Shown: piece by piece, positions 1 to 7,972 of the stretch
Layout: each line of letters begins with the position of its first letter
Position numbering within the stretch: the stretch's first letter is position 1
DNA from: an uncultured Allomuricauda sp.
GTDB lineage: Bacteria; Bacteroidota; Bacteroidia; Flavobacteriales; Flavobacteriaceae
Assembly (NCBI RefSeq): GCF_947495325.1
Contig: NZ_CANLYK010000001.1
Coordinates: 62,001-126,000, forward strand
Length of the DNA: 64,000 bases
Reading direction: 5' to 3'
Notes under the pieces: generated by a model
Told to the model about the DNA's origin: nothing
Database searches by the model: none
Seen by the model: the letters and a program-made list of their open reading frames with translations, nothing else
Program-made: the position numbers and the translations under genes

Positions 1-538
<538 letters not shown>

Positions 539-554
539 TTAGGGCCTAAATATA

Positions 555-1451
555 TTACTTTCTGGGGTGAAATTCATGCAAGACTTTCTTCAAATGGGTT
601 CTGTTGACGTGCATGTAAATTTCGGTGGTAGTGATGCTTTCATGACCCAACATTTGTTGAATTGCACGTAGGTCCGCACCGTTTTCCAAAAGATGTGTGG
701 CAAAAGAATGTCTAAACGTGTGTGGGCTAATATTTTTATCCATACCAATTTCTTCGGCCAATCTTTTAATGATGGTAAAAATCATGGCCCTTGTTAACTG
801 TTTTCCTCTACGGTTTAGAAAAAGAAAGTCTTCATGTTCTTTTTGAATTTTAAGATGGAGCCTGACTTGATTTCTGTAAATAGTGATGTATTTTTTGTTC
901 ACGGAACTTATGGGAACAAAACGTTGTTTATCTCCTTTTCCGGTTACTTTAATAAAGTCTTCTTCAAAATATAGGTCGGAAAGTTTTAGATTAATCAACT
1001 CCGATACTCGTAGTCCGCAGCCATATAAAGTTTCCAAAATTGCTCTGTTCCGTTCTCCTTGAGGGTTGGAAAGGTCTATTGCAGTAATGAGTTTATTGAT
1101 TTCTTCAATGGACAGGGTATCTGGTAGTTTTCTTCCAATTTTTGGAGGCTCTATCAAATCCACAGGGTTGTCCGTTCGGTAATCTTCAAAAACGAGGTAG
1201 TTAAAAAAACCTTTCAATCCAGAAATGATTCGGGCCTGCGACCTTGGATTCACCGTTTTGGCAACATCATAAATAAATTTCCGAACGGTTTCTTGGCTTA
1301 TTTCAATTGGATGCTCAACAATTTCATAAGTATCAAGGTAGTTGGTCAATTTTTGTAAATCCAAAATATAACTGGAGATGGAATTATCGGAAAGACCACG
1401 TTCTATTTTTAAATAGTGTTGATAATCCTGCAGAGCTTGCTTCCAGTTCAT
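555..1451 (-). CDS. xerD: Tyrosine recombinase XerD
   Basis: 298-residue tyrosine recombinase of the usual XerC/XerD length. The N-terminal SAM-like core-binding domain covers about residues 1-90. The catalytic domain has the full active-site set: R148 (GCGLRVSEL), K172 (GKGDKQR), H244 and R247 (HTFRH), H270 (LGHESI) and nucleophile Y279 (TTEIYMHV). Its role is resolution of chromosome dimers at dif with a partner recombinase and FtsK. The single housekeeping-type copy, without phage genes or att-like repeats around it, argues against a prophage integrase. A near-consensus -7 box (TATCTTTA on the minus strand, about 1463-1456) sits just upstream of the ATG, which suggests a very short leader. 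Confidence 0.93.
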   Translation of the reverse strand: MNWKQALQDYQHYLKIERGLSDNSISSYILDLQKLTNYLDTYEIVEHPIEISQETVRKFIYDVAKTVNPRSQARIISGLKGFFNYLVFEDYRTDNPVDLIEPPKIGRKLPDTLSIEEINKLITAIDLSNPQGERNRAILETLYGCGLRVSELINLKLSDLYFEEDFIKVTGKGDKQRFVPISSVNKKYITIYRNQVRLHLKIQKEHEDFLFLNRRGKQLTRAMIFTIIKRLAEEIGMDKNISPHTFRHSFATHLLENGADLRAIQQMLGHESITTTEIYMHVNRTHLKKVLHEFHPRK

Positions 1452-1693
1452 GGTTTAAAGATAGCCACAAATTGGTTTTAAATAATGTTCCCTATAATTG
1501 GTCAATCCATATGCTGTTTTGATCAATTTGAAACATAGAAAGGTCTGGCATTGGATAAATTAGCCAACTGTTTAAATGATATGTACCAATAAAAATGTTG
1601 ATTCAGGTAGCGTTTGTTTTCGTCGATTAGTAGGAATTTTCGATACTATAATTGGCAGAGGCGCGTTTTAGCTTCTACTAAATTATAACAACC

Positions 1694-2197
1694 ATGAAGA
1701 AAACCTTTTTATTAAGTATTTTAATGTTGGCAATTTGTTTTGTTACAATTGCCCAAGACAGAACCAATTTTAAGGCCGGTTTCAATGCTGGTATTCCCGT
1801 TGGTGATTTTTCAGAAGCATATGCATTTAGTATAGGTGTGGATGTTGCCTATCATTATGGAGTTTCTGAATTGATAGATCTTGGGGCCGCAACAGGATAT
1901 ATCAATATTTTTGGCGATACGGTAGATACCATTGGTGAAATAGAAGCAGAGTTTGAAGATTATTCGTTCATACCCGTGGCAGCATCTTTAAGGATATATC
2001 CAACCTATCATTTTAAGTTGGGTGCCGATGTAGGATATGCCGTTGCAACGGCAAATGATAGTGAAGGAGGATTGTATTACCGCCCGGTGATAGGGTATAA
2101 TATTACGGGCAATACCGAACTAAATGTTTCCTATATGGCCATAGACAACGATGGAACGTTGGCGGTGGCCACCTTGGGGCTTCTGTTTTTATTTTAA
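1694..2197 (+). CDS. Small outer-membrane beta-barrel protein (first of three)
   Basis: 167-residue secreted protein with a classic signal peptide (MKKTFLLSILMLAICFVTIA, cleaved before QD). The rest is alternating glycine- and aromatic-rich strands such as FKAGFNAGIPVGDF, LGAATGYINIF and YRPVIGYNITG, ending in a hydrophobic aromatic terminus (LLFLF). This is the pattern of the OmpA/OmpW-like 'outer membrane beta-barrel' families common in Bacteroidota. The likely location is the outer membrane as an 8-stranded barrel. The ligand or role cannot be read from the sequence. It is followed by two further barrel genes of similar size and layout, each with its own gap, so probably separately transcribed. 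Confidence 0.75.
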   Translation: MKKTFLLSILMLAICFVTIAQDRTNFKAGFNAGIPVGDFSEAYAFSIGVDVAYHYGVSELIDLGAATGYINIFGDTVDTIGEIEAEFEDYSFIPVAASLRIYPTYHFKLGADVGYAVATANDSEGGLYYRPVIGYNITGNTELNVSYMAIDNDGTLAVATLGLLFLF

Positions 2198-2248
2198 AAC
2201 AGCTGGGGGACATTGGTTAGAAGAAATCAATAACCATAAATACATAAA

Positions 2249-2710
2249 ATGAAAAAAGTAGTATTTGTTTTTATCTTAACCCTATTATTTACAGTAAACG
2301 GCAAAGCACAGACAAACTATTCCGCTGCTTTGGGAATAGGAATTGATCTTTATGATGAAGCCACTTTTTTTGGACCCAGTGGTAAATATTTTTTCTCGGA
2401 AAAACATGTTGGCCAAGCCCATTTTGGTATTGAAGACAATGCCACAATTATTACTGCCTTGTACTCTTTTCACAAACAGTTTGTTGGTGCAAAAGGTTTA
2501 CGATGGTATGTAGGGGCTGGACCTAGTATTATCCTTGTAAGTGATTTTGATAATATTTTTTCTTTGCGTCCACACGCTGGTCTGGATTTTAAGATTGATG
2601 GCGTACCCATAGTACTTAATTTTGATTGGAGACCGGCAATTGCGCTTAGTGAAGTAGGAGAAAATGAGGTAGGTGCCTTTGGTTTTGGATTTCAATTTGC
2701 ATTTAATTAA
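2249..2710 (+). CDS. Small outer-membrane beta-barrel protein (second of three)
   Basis: 153-residue protein with a signal peptide (MKKVVFVFILTLLFTVNGKA, then QTNYS). The mature part has short amphipathic strands (YSAALGIGIDLY, WYVGAGPSIILV, FGFGFQFAFN) and ends in a C-terminal aromatic residue pattern typical of outer-membrane barrels. Fifty-one bases separate it from the upstream barrel gene, so the two may share a transcript. No enzymatic motif is seen. Function unknown; the outer-membrane location is inferred. Confidence 0.7.
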   Translation: MKKVVFVFILTLLFTVNGKAQTNYSAALGIGIDLYDEATFFGPSGKYFFSEKHVGQAHFGIEDNATIITALYSFHKQFVGAKGLRWYVGAGPSIILVSDFDNIFSLRPHAGLDFKIDGVPIVLNFDWRPAIALSEVGENEVGAFGFGFQFAFN

Positions 2711-2856
2711 TAAAGAATAGAATTCTCTTGGAAGATTTTCTTTCATGAGTGGATATGGCACTTTTGGTATATAAACGTACTAAAATTGCCATACTAGGTT
2801 TAAGCGGAATATCCATATTTTGAGACTTATCACCTGTTAAAGGAAATTGTCTTTAG

Positions 2857-2864
2857 TATATTTG
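2857..2864 (+). promoter_or_regulatory. -7 promoter box for third beta-barrel gene
   Basis: TATATTTG matches the Bacteroidota -7 consensus TAnnTTTG and lies 24 bases before the ATG at 2889. No convincing -33 TTTG is seen at the usual spacing. Confidence 0.5.
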
Positions 2865-2888
2865 CTATCGATAACTAAATAAAATCTC

Positions 2889-3395
2889 ATGAAAAAATCA
2901 TTCATTTTAATTGTACTATTTATTAGTGTTACATCTGCTACCTATGGGCAAGAAGGTTTTGCGGTTAAGGCTGGCTTTAACAATGTGTCCATCAGTGTGG
3001 ATACTGGCGGCTTTTTTGGGGATGCCAGTGATAGCGAGCTAGGTTTTTTTGTTGGTGGCGGATATAATTTTGAAGTTTGCGAAAGCTTTGATATTGAACC
3101 TTCCTTACTTTTTAGCTTTGTAGATGATTTGACATCGTTGTATATCCCAATAATGGGTAAATACAGAATTACAGATGAATTTAATGTTCAGGCGGGACCT
3201 CAAATCAATTATCTTTTAGAAGACATTCCAGATGGAGAATTTGGACTTGATATAGCGTTTGGAGGAGGTTATCAAATAGATGACAATTGGTTTGTTGAAG
3301 CACGTTATGGTATTCAAATTTCAAGAGGAGGAGATTTTGGAGATGCAATTGACATAAATACGCTTACAGTTGGAGGTGGTTATAGATTCAATTAA
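2889..3395 (+). CDS. Outer-membrane beta-barrel protein (third of three)
   Basis: 168-residue protein with a signal peptide ending at ATYGQ. The mature part has regularly spaced barrel strands (FFVGGGYNFEV, FDIEPSLLFSF, YIPIMGKYRI, FNVQAGPQINYLL, FGGGYQIDDNWFVEARYGIQIS) and a terminal GGGYRFN. This pattern matches the PorT-like/outer-membrane beta-barrel domain families of Bacteroidota. It has its own -7 promoter box and is followed by a strong hairpin terminator, so it is probably monocistronic. Role unknown. Confidence 0.78.
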   Translation: MKKSFILIVLFISVTSATYGQEGFAVKAGFNNVSISVDTGGFFGDASDSELGFFVGGGYNFEVCESFDIEPSLLFSFVDDLTSLYIPIMGKYRITDEFNVQAGPQINYLLEDIPDGEFGLDIAFGGGYQIDDNWFVEARYGIQISRGGDFGDAIDINTLTVGGGYRFN

Positions 3396-3408
3396 GAAAT
3401 ATCAATTT

Positions 3409-3443
3409 TAAAAAAAGAGGAAGCAATTGCTTCCTCTTTTTTT
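3409..3443. terminator. Bidirectional rho-independent terminator
   Basis: Stem GAGGAAGC (3417-3424), loop AATT, stem GCTTCCTC (3429-3436), with an A-run on the left and a T-run on the right, so it can work on both strands. It closes the barrel gene that ends at 3395. Confidence 0.85.
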
Positions 3444-3473
3444 ATACCTTAAAAATATTGGTACATTTATCTT

Positions 3474-3887
3474 ATGAAACTGATTATCGTCAACGGCCCC
3501 AATCTAAACTTGCTTGGAAAAAGAGAACCCGAAGTATATGGAAGCACTACTTTTGAAGACTATTTTTCGGAACTACAGCAAAAATTCTCTGGAATTGATT
3601 TGGAATACTTTCAATCCAATATTGAAGGGGAATTGATAGATAAAATTCAGGAAGTTGGCTTCAGCTATGATGGTATTGTTTTGAATGCGGCTTCGTACAC
3701 CCATACTTCAGTAGGCATTGGAGATGCAGTAAAAGCCGTAAATACCCCTGTAGTTGAGGTACATATTTCCAATACGCACAAACGCGAGGACTTTAGACAT
3801 GTTTCCTATATTTCTTCCGGTGCAAAAGGGGTTATCCTCGGTTTTGGACTTCAGAGCTATGACCTTGCCATCCAGAGTTTCCTATAG
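3474..3887 (+). CDS. aroQ: 3-dehydroquinate dehydratase, type II
   Basis: 137-residue type II dehydroquinase, which converts 3-dehydroquinate to 3-dehydroshikimate in the shikimate pathway; a cytoplasmic dodecamer in the family. Family landmarks are present: GPNLNLLGKREPEVYG with lid residue R17 and catalytic Y22, N71 in LNAASYTHT, H97 in EVHISN, and R108 in REDFRHVS. The length is slightly below the usual ~145. A TACATTTA -7-like box at 3462-3469 lies only 4 bases before the ATG, so the message may be nearly leaderless. The stop codon overlaps that of the convergent DUF3817 gene inside CTATAG. Confidence 0.95.
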   Translation: MKLIIVNGPNLNLLGKREPEVYGSTTFEDYFSELQQKFSGIDLEYFQSNIEGELIDKIQEVGFSYDGIVLNAASYTHTSVGIGDAVKAVNTPVVEVHISNTHKREDFRHVSYISSGAKGVILGFGLQSYDLAIQSFL

Positions 3888-4160
3888 ACTGCTCAAATAC
3901 TTTTTATCGGCATAAAAAGTTCCAAAGGGAAGTAATGATGCTATAAAAAGAATTATAAAACGTTTGATACTCCATTTGCGTTGCCAGCAAAAGACCAACG
4001 CAATGATACCATAGGCAATAAAAAGGACACCATGCGCATATCCAACAACTTTATTGGGTTCCAAAATATCTGCCCAATATTTTAAGGGCATGGTCAAACC
4101 AAATAAAAGTAGATAGGAAATTCCTTCTAATATTGCGGTAGCCCTAAATAGTTTAAGCAT
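3882..4160 (-). CDS. DUF3817 family membrane protein
   Basis: 92-residue integral membrane protein with about three hydrophobic helices. It shows the DUF3817 signature: an N-terminal EGISYLLLFGLTMPLKYW and then GYAHGVLFIAYG, i.e. conserved E13, P25-L-K and HG residues. Found in many bacteria, sometimes fused to transporters; no biochemical function is established. It starts one base upstream of the lpdA stop (lpdA ends at 4161 on the same strand), so it lies upstream or downstream in the same minus-strand reading direction: lpdA (5552 to 4161) is followed directly by this gene, suggesting co-transcription. Confidence 0.85.
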   Translation of the reverse strand: MLKLFRATAILEGISYLLLFGLTMPLKYWADILEPNKVVGYAHGVLFIAYGIIALVFCWQRKWSIKRFIILFIASLLPFGTFYADKKYLSSL

Positions 4161-5552
4161 TTATAAATGGATTACTTCATCATACGCATCAGCAACGGCT
4201 TCCATAACCGCCTCACTCATGGTTGGGTGGGGGTGAACTGCCTTAAGAACTTCATGTCCTGTGGTTTCCAGTTTACGTGCAACCACGGCTTCGGCTATCA
4301 TGTCGGTTACACCAACGCCGATCATATGGCAACCTAACCATTCGCCATATTTAGCATCAAAAATAACTTTTACAAAACCATCGGGATTTCCAGAAGCTTT
4401 GGCTTTTCCACTCGCTGAAAAAGGAAATTTGCCAACCTTGATATCATATCCTTGCTCTTTGGCTTGTTTTTCGGTAAGTCCTACGGAAGCAATTTCAGGT
4501 ATACAATATGTACACCCAGGAATATTTCCATAATCCAGGGCTTCCACATGCATTCCAGCTATTTTTTCAACACAAAGAATACCTTCGGCAGAGGCCACAT
4601 GTGCTAGAGCTTGTCCTTGGGTAACATCTCCAATGGCGTAGTACCCTGGGATATTAGTTTGGTAATAGTCGTTCACCAAAATCTTATCGCGATCAACCGC
4701 AATTCCAACATCTTCCAGACCTATATTCTCAATATTTGTTTTGATTCCGACTGCCGAAAGAACAATATCGGCCTCTAAAACCTCTTCTCCTTTGGCAGTT
4801 TTTACCGTAGCTTTTACTCCTTCACCAGAAGTGTCAACATGGGTAACCTCCGCAGAAGTCTTTATTTTTACACCAGCTTTTTTAAAGCTGCGTTCCAATT
4901 GCTTGGAAACATCTTCGTCCTCTACAGGAACTATATTGGGAAGATATTCAACAACGGTTACCTCAGTGCCCATTGAATTATAGAAATAGGCAAATTCGAT
5001 ACCGATGGCTCCACTACCCACAACAATCAGTTTTTTGGGTTGTTCCTTTAATGACATTGCCTCACGATAACCAATCACTTTCTTTCCATCTTGCGGAAGG
5101 CTTGGTAGCTCCCTACTTCTGGCTCCAGTGGCAATAATTATGTGATCGGCAGTATATTCAGCGGTATCTCCATGTTCGCCCTTGACCAAAACCTTTTTTC
5201 CGGGTTGTACTTTTCCGAAACCATTAAGAATCTCAATCTTGTTCTTCTTCATCAAAAATTGAACGCCTTTGCTCATTCCATCTGCTACACCACGACTTCT
5301 TTTTACTACTGCATCAAAATCATGTTCCACTTTTTTGGCACTCAATCCATAATCTTCGGCATGTTTAAGGTATTCAAAAACTTGAGCGGACTTCAACAAG
5401 GCTTTGGTAGGAATACAGCCCCAGTTAAGGCAAACACCGCCCAAACTTTCTTTTTCTACAATGGCTGTCTTGAGTCCAAGTTGAGAGGCCCTTATGGCCG
5501 TTACATATCCTCCAGGACCACTACCCAAAACAATTACATCGAAGTTGCTCAT
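4161..5552 (-). CDS. lpdA: Dihydrolipoyl dehydrogenase (E3)
   Basis: 463-residue flavoprotein disulfide reductase, the E3 component of the pyruvate and 2-oxoglutarate dehydrogenase and glycine cleavage complexes. It oxidises dihydrolipoamide with NAD+. Seen are the FAD-binding GSGPGGY (10-16), the redox-active pair C41 and C46 in GGVCLNWGCIPTK, the NAD-binding GSGAIGIEF in the middle, and the C-terminal HPHPTMSE with catalytic H442 and E447. Full length. A minus-strand -7 box lies about 35 bases upstream. The E1 and E2 genes are not in the window. Confidence 0.96.
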   Translation of the reverse strand: MSNFDVIVLGSGPGGYVTAIRASQLGLKTAIVEKESLGGVCLNWGCIPTKALLKSAQVFEYLKHAEDYGLSAKKVEHDFDAVVKRSRGVADGMSKGVQFLMKKNKIEILNGFGKVQPGKKVLVKGEHGDTAEYTADHIIIATGARSRELPSLPQDGKKVIGYREAMSLKEQPKKLIVVGSGAIGIEFAYFYNSMGTEVTVVEYLPNIVPVEDEDVSKQLERSFKKAGVKIKTSAEVTHVDTSGEGVKATVKTAKGEEVLEADIVLSAVGIKTNIENIGLEDVGIAVDRDKILVNDYYQTNIPGYYAIGDVTQGQALAHVASAEGILCVEKIAGMHVEALDYGNIPGCTYCIPEIASVGLTEKQAKEQGYDIKVGKFPFSASGKAKASGNPDGFVKVIFDAKYGEWLGCHMIGVGVTDMIAEAVVARKLETTGHEVLKAVHPHPTMSEAVMEAVADAYDEVIHL

Positions 5553-5585
5553 TAGAATTTAATTTTAGTTATTAAAAATGAAGTG

Positions 5586-5593
5586 CAAAAATA
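5586..5593 (-). promoter_or_regulatory. -7 promoter box for lpdA
   Basis: On the minus strand this reads TATTTTTG, a match to TAnnTTTG, about 34 bases before the lpdA ATG. The -33 element is unclear. Confidence 0.4.
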
Positions 5594-5664
5594 CGGAATT
5601 CAGATACCAAATACCAAGATTTGGACCTACAGAACTTTCATAAATTGGAAATTATAACAAAGAA

Positions 5665-6189
5665 CTATCCAAACATTTTTTTGTTGAACTTTTCAGAGTC
5701 TCCCTTAGGGATTGAAAGTGAAATCCAATCAGTACCTCTTATCATTTTCCCTATGAAAACGATTTGGCCTATATGACTACAGTAGTGAGCCAATTGTCTG
5801 TTTGTTGCTTCAATAATGGAGTGTTCTTCATTCCGAATTTTAATCTTGGAATCGAAGTTTGAATGATCAATGCTCCCAAGGGCATCAAACAGGCATTTCC
5901 AGCCTCTTTCCCAAGCGGTTATCATTTCTGCTTTAGAAGTATAGGGTTTTTCAAATTCCACTTCTCGATTACGCCAAGGTTTTTCGCCATCTTCCGTTAA
6001 AAAATTGGTCCATCTGCTCAACATATTGCCCGCCATGTGTTTTACAATAATGGCAATGGAATTATCCGTTTCTGAATATTTCCAGAGAATATCTTCATCA
6101 CTAAGTTGGGCAAAAGTCTTATCACCCATTATTTTATAACGATTAAACTCGAACTGAACATTTTTAATATAATTCTCTTGAAAACTCAT
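5665..6189 (-). CDS. DUF1572 / DinB-like four-helix metalloprotein
   Basis: 174-residue protein resembling the DinB/YfiT superfamily, DUF1572 branch. These are four-helix bundles with a three-histidine metal site, often thiol-dependent transferases or of unknown function. Candidate ligands are H51 (VKHMAGNM), H135 and H139 ([16 protein letters not shown]), spaced as expected for the family. Its ATG overlaps the msrB stop by four bases (ATGA), so it is translationally coupled to msrB. The link with methionine sulfoxide repair hints at a thiol or redox role, but that is inference. Confidence 0.8.
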   Translation of the reverse strand: MSFQENYIKNVQFEFNRYKIMGDKTFAQLSDEDILWKYSETDNSIAIIVKHMAGNMLSRWTNFLTEDGEKPWRNREVEFEKPYTSKAEMITAWERGWKCLFDALGSIDHSNFDSKIKIRNEEHSIIEATNRQLAHYCSHIGQIVFIGKMIRGTDWISLSIPKGDSEKFNKKMFG

Positions 6190-6596
6190 GGTTCCTCAGT
6201 AGGGTCAAAGTCAATGCTTACAGAATTGATACAATAACGCTGCCCAGTTGTTTCTCTGGGTCCATCATTAAAAACATGCCCTAAATGGCTTCCACAATTG
6301 GCACAAACTGTTTCTGTACGCACCATTCCATGGGTAGTATCCCTTATGTATTCAATGGCCCCTTCTATCGCTTGGTCAAAAGAAGGCCACCCACAACCAC
6401 TTTCAAATTTATGGTTACTTTTAAATAATTTGGCATTGCATGCTTTGCAATGATAGTCTCCGTCTTCAAAGTGTGCGTTGAATTCACCGGTAAATGGTCT
6501 TTCAGTGCCTTTCTGGCGCAAAACATGATATTCCTCTGCAGAAAGCTTTTCTTTCCATTCAGTATCTGTTTTTTCTACTCCATATTTTTTATCCAT
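6186..6596 (-). CDS. msrB: Peptide-methionine (R)-S-oxide reductase, cytoplasmic
   Basis: 136-residue MsrB, which reduces methionine-R-sulfoxide in proteins. The structural zinc site is complete (C50/C53 and C98/C101), the catalytic Cys is C122 in RYCINSVS, and SGCGWPSF carries C68 at the usual recycling-cysteine position. There is no signal peptide, so it is cytoplasmic. It is the middle gene of a run: lipoprotein MsrB, this gene, DinB-like. The gap to the upstream paralogue is 27 bases, and the downstream DinB-like gene overlaps by four bases. Confidence 0.95.
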   Translation of the reverse strand: MDKKYGVEKTDTEWKEKLSAEEYHVLRQKGTERPFTGEFNAHFEDGDYHCKACNAKLFKSNHKFESGCGWPSFDQAIEGAIEYIRDTTHGMVRTETVCANCGSHLGHVFNDGPRETTGQRYCINSVSIDFDPTEEP

Positions 6597-6623
6597 ACTG
6601 GGTCTTGGGTGTTTTAATTGGAC

Positions 6624-7115
6624 TTAGTTTGAATCTGGTACAAAATCCAGCGCTACTCCATTAATGCAATGTCTTTTTCCTGTAGTATTCCTTGGCCCGT
6701 CGTTAAAGACATGCCCTAAATGACCTCCGCAAGTTGCACAATGTTCTTCCGTACGTTCATAACCAATTTTATAATCTACATCGTAGGCAACATTACCCTC
6801 AATCTCACGGTCAAAGCTTGGCCACCCTGTTCCCGAATTAAATTTATGTTCACTTTTAAAAAGTGGTGTGGCACAACCTGCACAAACATAGGTGCCCTTT
6901 TCTTTGTTATCCAATAAATCGCTGGTAAATGCATTTTCAGTAGCAGCCTTTCGCAATACGTAATATTCCATATCCGTAAGCTCGGCACGCCATTCTTTGT
7001 CCGTTTTTGAAACAGCGTAATCCGGATCTTTTTTAATTTCCTTGATTTCTTTTTGTGAAAAACCCTTACATCCAGAAATGATTGTAAGGGTGAGGATAAG
7101 CAATTTTTTTCCCAT
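6624..7115 (-). CDS. msrB: Peptide-methionine (R)-S-oxide reductase, lipoprotein form
   Basis: 163-residue MsrB with an N-terminal lipoprotein signal (lipobox ISGC, lipidated C16), so it faces the periplasm or outer membrane. Zinc ligands C78/C81 and C126/C129 and catalytic C150 (RHCINGVALDF) are present. At the position where the cytoplasmic paralogue has the recycling cysteine, this protein has Thr (SGTGWPSF, T96). It therefore probably relies on a different reductant or another cysteine. It heads the run of three minus-strand genes and has a TATTTTTG box (7161-7154) about 39 bases upstream. Confidence 0.93.
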   Translation of the reverse strand: MGKKLLILTLTIISGCKGFSQKEIKEIKKDPDYAVSKTDKEWRAELTDMEYYVLRKAATENAFTSDLLDNKEKGTYVCAGCATPLFKSEHKFNSGTGWPSFDREIEGNVAYDVDYKIGYERTEEHCATCGGHLGHVFNDGPRNTTGKRHCINGVALDFVPDSN

Positions 7116-7153
7116 CTTTTTTATATGTAGACGTTATCTTTTAAAAATCCTTT

Positions 7154-7161
7154 CAAAAATA
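7154..7161 (-). promoter_or_regulatory. -7 promoter box for msrB-msrB-dinB run
   Basis: Reads TATTTTTG on the minus strand and lies 38 bases before the ATG at 7115. A clear -33 element is not seen. Confidence 0.4.
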
Positions 7162-7183
7162 ATGGATAAATATCATCCTAAAA

Positions 7184-7217
7184 CTAAAAAAGTCCTGCTG
7201 ATTGTTAGCAGGACTTT
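7184..7217 (-). terminator. Rho-independent terminator of the collagen-like gene
   Basis: 11-bp perfect stem (7189-7199 with 7207-7217) around a 7-base loop, followed on the minus strand by a run of T. It lies 22 bases after the stop at 7240. Confidence 0.85.
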
Positions 7218-7239
7218 AAGTTAGCAATTTTTTGATTGA

Positions 7240-7812
7240 TTAATTCAAATCAATTTTTTTCACTTCGCCTTCCTCAATACCCAAGGCGGACATCACATTT
7301 GCAATATTCGATGTATCCATCTTAGAGGAATTGGTAAAGACACTTGGAACAAATACTATTCTAAAGGATTGATTGTCCGTGAATCCAGTATCTAAAGTGG
7401 AAAGGTCAAAGTTTCCATCAATAAAAAGTTCAATATCCACAAAAGTATGGGCAGATACGTATTGAATGGTGCCCTCCGATAGGAAAAAACTTTGTGGTAT
7501 TTGACTCCAAGCATCTGCTGTACTATTATCATCAAGTTCAACCGTTCCATCAAACCTATAAACCAATACCGCATCAGCTTCAAATACTTCAAAATCTGTG
7601 ATATCACTAAATGTTATAAGTGTATTGAATATATTACCTTCAAAATCATAGTTAAAATTGACTCCATCGACCTCCACTATCTGTCCTTGAATTCCATCCA
7701 CTCCGTCTAGACCATCCAACCCATCAAAGCCATCTTGTCCTCTAGGACCTTCACAAGACATGGTTATCATTACGACAAGAAATACACCTAAAATAGTATT
7801 GAATTTATTCAT
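7240..7812 (-). CDS. Lipoprotein with collagen-like Gly-X-Y segment
   Basis: 190-residue lipoprotein from the chosen ATG at 7812; an upstream in-frame ATG at 7839 would add nine polar residues before the signal sequence. The signal ends with ITMSC. Immediately after the lipidated cysteine come eight collagen-like triplets (GPR, GQD, GFD, GLD, GLD, GVD, GIQ, GQI), then about 140 residues of beta-rich sequence without a recognised domain. Such short Gly-X-Y stalks occur in surface lipoproteins of Flavobacteriia. The likely location is the outer membrane, with the triplets acting as a trimeric stalk (inference). Monocistronic with its own terminator. Confidence 0.72.
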   Translation of the reverse strand: MNKFNTILGVFLVVMITMSCEGPRGQDGFDGLDGLDGVDGIQGQIVEVDGVNFNYDFEGNIFNTLITFSDITDFEVFEADAVLVYRFDGTVELDDNSTADAWSQIPQSFFLSEGTIQYVSAHTFVDIELFIDGNFDLSTLDTGFTDNQSFRIVFVPSVFTNSSKMDTSNIANVMSALGIEEGEVKKIDLN

Positions 7813-7972
7813 GATTTTTGATTTTTGATTTGTGTTCATTTTAATTTGTTTTCAATACAAAATCAAAAAGCATTCCATTTTTGATATATCTTGTTTTTAT
7901 TTGAGAATCAAACTGTTCAAAATCGGATTCTTTGGTAAAGATGTGTAATATTGTATTTGTAAAATAGTTTTT

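Noticed and set aside
555-1451. Phage or element integrase
   Set aside because: The protein is a standard XerD in length and motifs, and no phage genes, tRNA or direct repeats lie near it.
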